Of a stretch of 64,000 nucleotides of DNA, positions 26,670-34,511 are shown piece after piece. Every line of letters starts with the position of its first letter. Position 1 is the first letter of the stretch. Source of the DNA: CAISCU01 sp943361925 (lineage in GTDB: Bacteria > Bacteroidota > Bacteroidia > UKL13-3); contig CALRIT020000018.1 of NCBI GenBank assembly GCA_943361925.1, positions 1 to 64,000 of the forward strand, read 5' to 3'. The position numbers and the translations under genes are program-made. The notes below the pieces were generated by a model that was given only the letters and a program-made list of their open reading frames with translations, did no database searches and was not told the origin of the DNA.

Positions 26670-27739
26670 GAAAAATATTTATCATATCATTTGTATTTCT
26701 GTTTGTGAATTTGTTGCAGGCACAAGACCCAACCTTCACAGCCTTTCAAATGCAAAGACTTGAATTAAGTCCGGCTTATGGTGGGAGTGGGGGAATTGGA
26801 AAGGTGCAGATTAATTCAGCAAGTAGAACTTCTTTTTATCCTGTAAGGGGTCCTTTTAGTTATAATTCAATTTCATTAGATATATCGCCTTGCACTAAAC
26901 TAGGATTAGTTGGATTTGGACTTTTAGTAAATAAAGAATCACAGGGTGACGGATATTATAAAAAAACAAGAGCAAGTTTGAATTTTGCATATTCATTAAG
27001 ATTAAATGAAAATAATTCACTTTCATTTGGATTGAGAGCGGGAATTTTGAATCAATCAATAGATTGGAATGAGTTTACTTTTTCAGACCAATTACATCCA
27101 ATAAATGGAATTGTGAATCCATCATTCAATCATGGAGCGGGACTCGAATTTTCTAATACATTTGATTGGGATGCTGGTATAAAATATAATTATTACAAAA
27201 GAGGTCCATTTAATTTTATGATTGGCGCTTCAGTTTTTAATTTAATTGAATCAAGGATTGGCCTAATGTCAAATGGTAATTTCAGGATGAATAGAAGATT
27301 TAGTATCATCAATTCTTTAATTTTTAAAGGTACAATTACCACTAAGATTAGTTCAAGATTTGAATCTCAAGGTGATTTTAGGTATTATGGAGGAAATTGG
27401 GAACTTATGTTTTCAAATGGAATAAGGGTTGCTCCAGGAGTAAAATTGGCAATGTTAAACGAGAATGGAATTAGAAACAACTTGTATCCAACAATTATGT
27501 TTGGTTATCAACCTAATGAAACAATCATGATTTACTTTTCTTATGAAAATAATATATTGGGTGAAGTAATAAGAGGTAAAACCAGTTCAATTGAGGTAGG
27601 CTTATTAATAAACTCTTTCTCTACTTTTTGTGAAGGAGGTAAATTTAAACTTATTCAAACAAATAGATTAGCTAATCAATCTAAGTTATTAGGGTGTCCT
27701 GATATAGGTCCTATAAAAGGCAAAATCCAATCCTTTTAA
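26666..27739 (+). CDS. PorP/SprF-family T9SS outer-membrane protein
   Basis: 357 residues. After the signal peptide (ending LLQAQ) comes the typical opening DPTFTAFQMQRLELSPAYGGSGG, where PorP/SprF proteins usually have 'DPxFSQFxxxxxxxNPAxxG'. The rest is a predicted beta-barrel with alternating aromatic strands. In known systems (SprF with SprB in Flavobacterium johnsoniae) this family is needed to secrete and anchor the adjacent type B cargo. The start overlaps the stop of the giant adhesin gene by 4 nt (ATGA), which fits a dedicated partner. No obvious hairpin terminator follows. Confidence 0.9.
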   Translation: MRKIFIISFVFLFVNLLQAQDPTFTAFQMQRLELSPAYGGSGGIGKVQINSASRTSFYPVRGPFSYNSISLDISPCTKLGLVGFGLLVNKESQGDGYYKKTRASLNFAYSLRLNENNSLSFGLRAGILNQSIDWNEFTFSDQLHPINGIVNPSFNHGAGLEFSNTFDWDAGIKYNYYKRGPFNFMIGASVFNLIESRIGLMSNGNFRMNRRFSIINSLIFKGTITTKISSRFESQGDFRYYGGNWELMFSNGIRVAPGVKLAMLNENGIRNNLYPTIMFGYQPNETIMIYFSYENNILGEVIRGKTSSIEVGLLINSFSTFCEGGKFKLIQTNRLANQSKLLGCPDIGPIKGKIQSF

Positions 27740-27850
27740 ACTATTTAGCTTTACTAAAATATCTTACTATTATTCTAAAATCGATGTAACTGGCTTGATT
27801 TAATCAAAATTTAAAATACAGACTTATCAATCGTTTCCTGAAAATTCTTT

Positions 27851-29170
27851 TTATTCTTTTATAACTTTAAAGGTTGTTGTTTTATCATCAGTATTTATTT
27901 GCAAAATATATGGACCAATGGGAATTAAACTAAAATCAATTTCATCGATTTGTTTTCCGTTATAAATAATATTTCCCAAAATATCTTTTAGCATATATAC
28001 TTCATTTCCACTCGTATTAGTAACTTTTATTTTATTACTAAATGGATTTGGGTAAACTGTTATTATAGAAATTTCAAAATCAGTTAAGCCTAAAGGATTA
28101 GTGCGTTTAATAACAATCGATTTGTCCCAATCATATAATGAAATTAGTATTTGATTATTTTGGTCGATGAGTATTGAAGAAATTGATTCAAGTTTTGTAT
28201 TTTCAAGCACTACAGATTCATTCCAATCTTTTCCATTCCACTTGCCCAAAATGAAATTGTTTTGCTGATTCCTGAGAAATCCTACTGCTAAAACATTTCC
28301 TTCAGAATCACATTTTAGTTCTATTATTGATGCATAACCAATTGTATCAATTGGCAATCCTTCACTTGCTATCCATTGCTTTCCATTCCATTTTGTAATA
28401 TAACATTGTTTTTTTGCATTCTTAAAGAAACCTCCGGCATAAATATTATCGTTTTTGTCAATAGCTAAAGAGGAAATGCCGTCATTGAAATATCCCGAAT
28501 CTGCTCCTAATTCAGTCCAATTTAAGCCGTCCCATTTAGCTACAATTAATTTTCTGGAACTGTTCAATAGGTATCCACCGGCATATAAATTTGATTTGCT
28601 ATCAAAAACAATCGAATTGATTCCTCCACTAAATGTTGAACTGTCATTACCTCCAAGTTCTTGCCATGTATTGTTTTCAAATTTTGCAACGTAAGTTTTT
28701 TGGTTTTTGTTTATGAACTGCCCCCCAGCATATATATTGTCTGATTCATCAGATGTTATACAAATGATTTTATTGTTGAAAATCCCAATTTTTTCCCAAT
28801 TTTTCCCATCCCATTTTGCTAGCATTTTTTGTTCACTGAATGGTTTTCCTTTGAAATCAGAGAATTCTCCCGCCACGTATAAATTACCCAGTTTGTCGAA
28901 ATGAAGTGTTGAGATTGTGGAATTGAATGATGATACATATTTTCCACCAAGTTCTGTCCAACTAGTGCCATCCCATTTGGCTATAAAACATCCTGAATCA
29001 TTTGCAAAAAAGCCCGCTGCATAAACATTGTTTAAGGAATCTGTTACCATATCATAAATTCTGTGATCGAAATAAAAATCGGAATTATCTTTTAATTCAA
29101 TCCATTGGGCCTTTGTATTAAAAGTAAGCATCGATAATAAACCTAGAATAAATAATTTATATTCTTTCAT
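27851..29170 (-). CDS. Secreted T9SS protein with beta-propeller-like repeats
   Basis: 439 residues. The signal peptide (1-21, ending TKAQ) is followed by about seven ~45-residue repeats of the pattern WDGxxWxELG...Ixxxxxxxxx-N-(I/L)YAGGxF, typical of a beta-propeller with YAGG-type blades (about 22-355). The C-terminal ~75 residues (VYPNPFSNKIKV..., ending TTTFKVIKE) form a type A T9SS sorting domain. It should be exported to the cell surface or medium. No catalytic residues are seen, so function is unknown. It stands alone, convergent with the PorP/SprF gene (111-nt gap). Confidence 0.85.
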   Translation of the reverse strand: MKEYKLFILGLLSMLTFNTKAQWIELKDNSDFYFDHRIYDMVTDSLNNVYAAGFFANDSGCFIAKWDGTSWTELGGKYVSSFNSTISTLHFDKLGNLYVAGEFSDFKGKPFSEQKMLAKWDGKNWEKIGIFNNKIICITSDESDNIYAGGQFINKNQKTYVAKFENNTWQELGGNDSSTFSGGINSIVFDSKSNLYAGGYLLNSSRKLIVAKWDGLNWTELGADSGYFNDGISSLAIDKNDNIYAGGFFKNAKKQCYITKWNGKQWIASEGLPIDTIGYASIIELKCDSEGNVLAVGFLRNQQNNFILGKWNGKDWNESVVLENTKLESISSILIDQNNQILISLYDWDKSIVIKRTNPLGLTDFEISIITVYPNPFSNKIKVTNTSGNEVYMLKDILGNIIYNGKQIDEIDFSLIPIGPYILQINTDDKTTTFKVIKE

Positions 29171-29427
29171 TTCTGTTGAAATTTAATCGTTAGACTTGAG
29201 TATTTATACTGTTTAATGTGAACCTTTTATTCTGAATAATCCAATTCTGTTTGTTTTTCAGTAGTCTAATATAATCAAATTGGTTTTTAAATAATATGCT
29301 ATAAGTTTTGGGTCTTTATCCATCAAGTATTTCATTTCACATTTGAAGCTTCAATTTAATTATTTGAATTAAGAATATTTTTGAGTAAAATTTAAATAAT
29401 TGATAATTAGATATATATTGTGTTTAA

Positions 29428-29468
29428 TATTTGTCAAATACGGAATTCAATTCCGTATTTGACAAATA
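29428..29468. repeat. Left copy of a long palindrome flanking the DUF4143 gene
   Basis: A perfect palindrome with 20-nt arms around a single central C; the core half-site is TTGTCAAATACGGAATT. A 38-nt stretch (29431-29468) is identical to 30663-30700. It ends 16 nt before the ATG of the ATPase gene. Confidence 0.9.
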
Positions 29469-29472
29469 ATGT

Positions 29473-29480
29473 TAATTTTG
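29473..29480 (+). promoter_or_regulatory. Possible -7 box of the DUF4143 gene
   Basis: TAATTTTG fits TAnnTTTG and ends 4 nt before the ATG. No good -33 TTTG is present at the right distance; the upstream position is occupied by the palindrome, which could therefore act as an operator. Confidence 0.3.
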
Positions 29481-29484
29481 TTTT

Positions 29485-30645
29485 ATGATTATTAGAGCTG
29501 CTTCAAGTAAAATAAAATACCTTGCTAAAAAGTTTCCTGCGGTTGGTTTATTGGGGCCAAGGCAATCAGGTAAAACTACGCTAGCTAAAGAATTATTCCC
29601 TAAGAAACCTTATATCAGTTTCGAAAATCAAGACAACGTACTTCTTGCTACCAAAGACCCAAGAGCATTTCTAAATCAGTATAAAACCGGTGCAATTTTT
29701 GATGAAATTCAACGTGTACCTCAGCTTTTATCCTATATTCAAGGTGTAATTGATGAACAGCCAAATAAGGTTGGTTTATTTATTATTACAGGCTCTCAGA
29801 ATTTGTTGTTGCTCGAAAATATTTCACAGACTTTAGCCGGAAGAATTGCTTTTATACATTTATTGCCTTTTAGCTATAAAGAATTGCAAACAGGAAAGCA
29901 TGGTTCGATTTCATTAAATAAACTAATTCTTAATGGAGGTTATCCGCGTTTGTATGATAAGAAAATTAAGCCTGTAGATTATTATCCCAACTATCTGCTA
30001 ACTTATGTAGAAAGAGATGTGAGGCAGATAAAAAATATTACTAATCTGGCCATGTTTCAGCGATTTTTAAAGGTATGTGCATCTCGTGTGGGACAAGAAG
30101 TAAATTATACATCTATAGGAAATGATACAGGCGTTGACCAAAAAACTATTTTAAGTTGGTTTGGTATTTTGGAAGCAAGTTTTATCGCATTTAGGTTACA
30201 GCCATTTTATAATAACCTAGGCAAGCGTCTGACTCAAATGCCAAAGTTGTATTTTTATGATACCGGTCTTTGTTGTTCATTACTTGAATTTGAATCTGAA
30301 TCGCATGTGAACACACATCCTTTACGTGGTGCTTTATTCGAAAATCTTATTATTTTGGAACTATTAAAATCACGTTTTAACAATGGTCAACGTAGTAATT
30401 TGTTTTATTGGAGAGATAGAACCGGCAACGAGATTGATGTTTTAATGGATCAATCTTCACAAGTTGTTCCAATAGAAATTAAAACTGCTACTACATTTAC
30501 TAACGATTTTCTTAAGGGAATTAAATACTGGAAGAAAATCAATCCGGATGTTAAAAATTCATACGTTGTTTTTACAGGTCAAAGCTCCTCTATAGATTTT
30601 ACTGATATCTTGAACTGGAAGGAAATTGATAAAATAAAGAACTAA
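29485..30645 (+). CDS. AAA-type ATPase with DUF4143 C-terminal domain
   Basis: 386 residues. The N-terminal ATPase domain (AAA_14 type, about 1-165) has a Walker A motif GPRQSGKTT (Gly24-Thr32, Lys30) and a Walker B-like GAIFDEIQRVP. A middle helical/winged-helix-like region (about 180-245) is followed by DUF4143 (about 250-386) with an NEIDVLM...VPIEIKTA pattern that resembles a PD-(D/E)xK nuclease-like core. The molecular role of this widespread prokaryotic family is not established. The gene is alone between two identical palindromes (29428-29468 and 30663-30697), so the whole ~1.27-kb unit looks like a cassette. A very short or absent 5' leader is predicted. Confidence 0.9.
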   Translation: MIIRAASSKIKYLAKKFPAVGLLGPRQSGKTTLAKELFPKKPYISFENQDNVLLATKDPRAFLNQYKTGAIFDEIQRVPQLLSYIQGVIDEQPNKVGLFIITGSQNLLLLENISQTLAGRIAFIHLLPFSYKELQTGKHGSISLNKLILNGGYPRLYDKKIKPVDYYPNYLLTYVERDVRQIKNITNLAMFQRFLKVCASRVGQEVNYTSIGNDTGVDQKTILSWFGILEASFIAFRLQPFYNNLGKRLTQMPKLYFYDTGLCCSLLEFESESHVNTHPLRGALFENLIILELLKSRFNNGQRSNLFYWRDRTGNEIDVLMDQSSQVVPIEIKTATTFTNDFLKGIKYWKKINPDVKNSYVVFTGQSSSIDFTDILNWKEIDKIKN

Positions 30646-30662
30646 TTTATATTTTTAGATAC

Positions 30663-30697
30663 TTGTCAAATACGGAATTCAATTCCGTATTTGACAA
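30663..30697. repeat. Right copy of the palindrome flanking the DUF4143 gene
   Basis: A perfect palindrome with 17-nt arms around a central C, identical to the left copy over 38 nt (30663-30700). It starts 17 nt after the stop codon of the ATPase gene. Confidence 0.9.
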
Positions 30698-30853
30698 ATA
30701 TTTATTTTTATAAATAATAGATAAAAAGATAGTTAGGTTTTTAGATTTTGGTTTGTTTTAATTTTATTTGAATTTTCAAAAAATTACTCAAGTTTTAAAT
30801 AAATGTATTTCTTGAATTCATGTATTCATAATTACCATTTATTTGCTTCTTAT

Positions 30854-32083
30854 TTAGCGTAGGTTTTTTAATTCTTGTTTCACAAATGCAGCCAGTTTTT
30901 CCTTTTTTGGTAGTTTTAATAAATAGGTAGAAACAAATAAGTTATTGTCCATTCCAGCTGTTGCATATTCAACTAATGGTTTGTTTTTATTTGTAACTAA
31001 CAAAATCCCAATTGGTGCTTTATCTCCCTTTTGTTTGATTTCCTTTTTGAAATAATTAACATAGGTATTTAATTGACCAATATGTAAAGGGGCAAATTGA
31101 TCTACTTTTAACTCTACCAAAATGTGGCACTTTAATATTCTGTGATAAAAGACCAAATCAATAAAATAATTTGTATCACCAATAAGAATTTTCTTTTGTC
31201 TTGATTCTAAGCAAAACCCATTACCCATCTCAATCATAAAGTCCTGCAGATGGTCTAATAAAGCAGATTCAAGGTCATTCTCTTCAACGGCATCTTTTTG
31301 TCCTAATCCTAAAAATTCAAATGAATAAACAGATTTTACAACTTCAGAGGAATCTAATTTATTCATATTTCTTTTATTAATAGCCTTAAGCTTTTTGGGT
31401 TTTTTACTCAAATTCGAACGTTCATAGTATAAGCTGTTAATTTGTCTTTTAAGTTCCCTAATTCCCCAAATTCCATCTAAACATTCGTTTTCATAAAAAT
31501 TCCTTTTTTCTGATTCCTCAATAACAGAAAGGATTTCGAAGTGAGAATATGATAATTTTTCAAGAAGTATTTTTGTATAGTTCAGAATTTCAGCTGATTG
31601 CAATTCGGTGGACACTGTCCCCCGAATTGGGTTTAATGTTAAATCCCTCTTAAGCCCTGTTTTTACAGGTAGTTTCAGTCCTTTTGATTTTTCTTTTTTG
31701 CCATTTTTTATAAAGTTATTTTCATTTTGTTGTTCTAATAAATAACTAACCCAATAATAAAACTGAGGATAACTTTGATAAAATTGCCTGAAATTTCTTA
31801 GTGCTCTTTCATCAATGCCTTTTATAGATTTGCACTTTTCTGCCAATGTTGGTATTAGTCTATCACCATATTTTGCACGTGAATTTCCATTTTGTTCAAA
31901 TTCTATAATATAATATCCCATTACCCAATTTCTTAGCGTAAGAGATATATTAATAGCCTTATCAGCTTGTTTGAAAAAGTGTTGGTGTGTGCTTATTATT
32001 TGAGCTGCTAATGAATTGACAGATGTTGTTACTTTCATTTTCATTTTAATTTCAATTGAAGTTCTGTTCTTTCCTCGGATCAT
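30854..32083 (-). CDS. DUF1016 (YhcG-like) PD-(D/E)xK nuclease
   Basis: 409 residues. The N-terminal DUF1016_N-type helical domain (about 15-200) includes RNWVMGYYIIEFEQNG and RALRNFRQFYQSYPQF. The C-terminal domain (about 250-409) has the nuclease core FIDLVFYHRILKCHILVELKV (Asp...Glu-x-Lys) and GQLNTYVNYFKKE. YhcG-like proteins are common next to restriction-modification and other defence genes, but their biological role is not settled. No methylase or restriction partner is seen here. The C-terminal core is complete, so it is probably functional. A downstream Met (at 32044) is an alternative start. Confidence 0.88.
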   Translation of the reverse strand: MIRGKNRTSIEIKMKMKVTTSVNSLAAQIISTHQHFFKQADKAINISLTLRNWVMGYYIIEFEQNGNSRAKYGDRLIPTLAEKCKSIKGIDERALRNFRQFYQSYPQFYYWVSYLLEQQNENNFIKNGKKEKSKGLKLPVKTGLKRDLTLNPIRGTVSTELQSAEILNYTKILLEKLSYSHFEILSVIEESEKRNFYENECLDGIWGIRELKRQINSLYYERSNLSKKPKKLKAINKRNMNKLDSSEVVKSVYSFEFLGLGQKDAVEENDLESALLDHLQDFMIEMGNGFCLESRQKKILIGDTNYFIDLVFYHRILKCHILVELKVDQFAPLHIGQLNTYVNYFKKEIKQKGDKAPIGILLVTNKNKPLVEYATAGMDNNLFVSTYLLKLPKKEKLAAFVKQELKNLR

Positions 32084-32575
32084 TGAAATAGATAACTGAA
32101 AATTTTAAACTGATTTTTACATTTTCGATAAAATTGATTGAATTTCAGCTTGTTGTTGTTTTTTTAAGTATAGATGGGTTTAATCTTTTTCAAGTAAATT
32201 CCTTTTAGAATTCACAATTTTAATCCTCATTTAGGTAAACCATAATTTTTGTTTTTTTTGTAAAACGTGTAATAATTTGATCATTAAGTTTAGGATTTTT
32301 ATTCAATGTTTGATAATTGTATCCGGCAGAAATTTAAGTTCCAATCAATTTTCGGTATGATGATTTTCCTTGGGGATTCTTGTTTTGACCTAAAAATACA
32401 TGTTTAAAATTTAGTTATCAGTTATTTTATAGCTTGTAAGTTGTTGGTTATCTTGAATAAAGATTAATTGTTCGATATCTTTTATTTAATCGGTTGAATC
32501 TGTTTGCAGAAACCAAACTGATTCATGGTAAATTGAATTTTGAAACCTATTTTCGCACCTCATTAGAAATTGACT
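32084..32575. other. AT-rich intergenic region
   Basis: About 490 nt between the divergent YhcG-like and rseP genes. I see no gene, repeat or hairpin worth naming; it should contain the promoters of both. Confidence 0.5.
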
Positions 32576-33895
32576 ATGCAGGTATTGATTATGGCGTCCC
32601 AATTGATTTTGGGAATTTCGATTTTGGTTATTCTCCACGAGTTTGGGCATTATTTAGCTGCAAGAGCTTTTGGAATTAAAGTAGAAAAATTCTATCTATT
32701 TTTTGATGCCTGGGATTTTAAATTATTTTCATTTAAAAGGGGTGATACTGAATGGGGAATTGGTTGGTTGCCTCTAGGTGGATATGTTAAGATTGCTGGT
32801 ATGATTGATGAAAGCATGGATTCTGAGCAAATGAAACAACCAGCTCAACCATGGGAATTCAGAAGCAAACCAGCTTGGCAACGTTTAATAGTAATGGTTG
32901 GTGGTGTAGTAGTAAATATTATTACAGGCATTATCATTTTTGCTATGCTAAGTTATACCTATGGTGAAAAGTATACTAAAAATGATTCAGTAAAAAATGG
33001 AATTGTTCCTTCTGAATTAGCAAAAGAATATGGTTTTAAAACAGGTGATAAACTATTAAAGGTTAATGGTGAAAACATTGTTCGTTTTGAAGAGGCTTTA
33101 AAAATTGAACATATCCTTGGAAACGGAGTTAACTATACAGTTTTGAGAGATGGTCAGGAAATTAATGTTTCTATTCCCTCTGATTTTATTAAAAAGTTTA
33201 GCTCAGCAAAAGCTGATTTCTTCTCACCAAGAATGCACTTTTTTGTTAATGAAATCACACCTGGATTTCCTGCTGAAAAGGCTGGTTTAATGGTAAATGA
33301 TGTTATTACTAAAGTTGATACAATCTCAGTTGAATACTTTGACGATTTTAAAACTATTGTAAACAATAGAAAAGGCTTAGCTACTAACTTCACTTTATTG
33401 AGAGGCGGACAAGAACTTGTTTTGCAAATTCAAATTGATGAAAATGGATTGGTTGGATTTAAGCCCGATACAAAGGATTTTGAATATGAAACAGTTCAGT
33501 TTGGATTCTTTGAATCGTTTCCAGCCGGTTACAAAAAAGCTGTTGAAACTATACAAACTCAAATAATGGGTTGGCAGAAAATATTTAAAGGTGATATCGC
33601 TGTTAATAAAGCTGTACAAGGTCCTATTGGTATCGCAAAATTTTATGGAGGCGAATGGATTTGGCAGAAATTTTGGGTATTAACTGCGCTTATTTCATTA
33701 GGATTGGCTTTCATGAATATTCTACCAATTCCTGCTTTAGATGGCGGACATGTAGTGTTTTTATTGATTGAAATAATATTAAGAAGACCATTAAGTGAAA
33801 AGTTTTTAGAAAGAGCCCAATATGTTGGAATGATTATTCTTCTCACATTGATGGTGCTTATTTTTGGAAATGATTTGTTTGGATTATTCTTCTAA
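32576..33895 (+). CDS. rseP: RIP metalloprotease RseP (site-2 protease)
   Basis: 439 residues from the ATG at 32576; a TTG at 32570 is less likely. The first membrane helix holds the zinc motif H21-E22-F-G-H25. The core includes LPLGGYVKIAGM, two PDZ domains (about 130-290) and the C-terminal zinc-ligand segment N381ILPIPALDGG with Asp389. It is an inner-membrane protease that cleaves transmembrane segments, typically of anti-sigma factors, during envelope stress. The ECF/anti-sigma pair at 7.8-9.4 kb is a conceivable but unproven target. The tag gene starts 4 nt after its stop codon. Confidence 0.95.
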   Translation: MQVLIMASQLILGISILVILHEFGHYLAARAFGIKVEKFYLFFDAWDFKLFSFKRGDTEWGIGWLPLGGYVKIAGMIDESMDSEQMKQPAQPWEFRSKPAWQRLIVMVGGVVVNIITGIIIFAMLSYTYGEKYTKNDSVKNGIVPSELAKEYGFKTGDKLLKVNGENIVRFEEALKIEHILGNGVNYTVLRDGQEINVSIPSDFIKKFSSAKADFFSPRMHFFVNEITPGFPAEKAGLMVNDVITKVDTISVEYFDDFKTIVNNRKGLATNFTLLRGGQELVLQIQIDENGLVGFKPDTKDFEYETVQFGFFESFPAGYKKAVETIQTQIMGWQKIFKGDIAVNKAVQGPIGIAKFYGGEWIWQKFWVLTALISLGLAFMNILPIPALDGGHVVFLLIEIILRRPLSEKFLERAQYVGMIILLTLMVLIFGNDLFGLFF

Positions 33896-33899
33896 ATAA

Positions 33900-34448
33900 A
33901 TGAATTGCACCTGGCCGGGTAATGATGAATTGATGCTGGCGTATCATCAAAATGAATGGGGTAAACCTGTTCACGATGATAAAAAACACTTTGAATTTAT
34001 TGTTTTGGATAGTTTTCAAGCAGGATTAAGCTGGAAAACTATCCTTCATAGGCGACAAGGTTTCAAAAAGGCATTTGCTAATTTCGATGTGAATAAAGTT
34101 GCAAAATTTAATGAGGATGATATAGCCAGACTGCTATTGGATGAAAGTATTATCCGAAATAAATTAAAGATTTCCGGTACTGTTAAAAATGCAAAAGCCT
34201 TTATTGCCATCCAAAATGAGTTTGGTAGTTTTGATGCTTTTATCTGGCAATTCACAAGTGGTAAAACGATAGATAACCAACCCAATTCAAACACGAATAT
34301 TCCTGCTACCAGTCCCGAAAGTGATGCCATGAGCAAAGCTTTAAAAAGTCGAGGATTTACTTTTGTTGGTTCAACAATATGTTATGCTTATATGCAGGCT
34401 GCAGGAATGATAAATGATCATTTAATGTCTTGTTCTTGTCGCTCATAA
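33900..34448 (+). CDS. tag: DNA-3-methyladenine glycosylase I
   Basis: 182 residues, normal length for Tag. It removes 3-methyladenine from alkylated DNA in base-excision repair. The zinc ligands match the E. coli enzyme: Cys3, His16, His174 and Cys178 (HLMSC). The signature QAGLSWKTIL is present. The base-recognition glutamate of E. coli (Glu38, in LEGQQAGLSW) is aspartate here (Asp37, LDSFQAGLSW), and YHDNEWG is YHQNEWG. These are conservative changes, so activity is likely retained. It is coupled to rseP by a 4-nt gap and followed by a terminator. Confidence 0.93.
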   Translation: MNCTWPGNDELMLAYHQNEWGKPVHDDKKHFEFIVLDSFQAGLSWKTILHRRQGFKKAFANFDVNKVAKFNEDDIARLLLDESIIRNKLKISGTVKNAKAFIAIQNEFGSFDAFIWQFTSGKTIDNQPNSNTNIPATSPESDAMSKALKSRGFTFVGSTICYAYMQAAGMINDHLMSCSCRS

Positions 34449-34487
34449 AAACAAAAAATCCCACTAATTAGCGGGATTTTTTGTTTT
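34447..34487. terminator. Bidirectional terminator between tag and the deiminase gene
   Basis: AAAACAAAAAATCCC and GGGATTTTTTGTTTT pair around CTAATTAG; it has a T-run in both directions and sits between convergent genes. Confidence 0.85.
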
Positions 34488-34511
34488 AAATATTTAAGAT
34501 TTTAAGGGTAA

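Larger units (their letters stand above)
29171..29484. other. AT-rich intergenic region before the DUF4143 cassette
   Basis: About 260 nt of very AT-rich DNA with no recognisable gene, ending in the first palindrome (29428-29468) and a promoter-like TAATTTTG box. Confidence 0.6.

Noticed and set aside
29428..29468. Palindrome as a plain terminator of the upstream gene
   Set aside because: The gene to the left is transcribed leftward and starts at 29170, so nothing terminates here from the left; the stem has no T-run and an identical copy lies after the next gene.
32494..32679. 61-codon frame overlapping the start of rseP
   Set aside because: It is a different frame across the conserved HEFGH-coding region of rseP; no features of its own.
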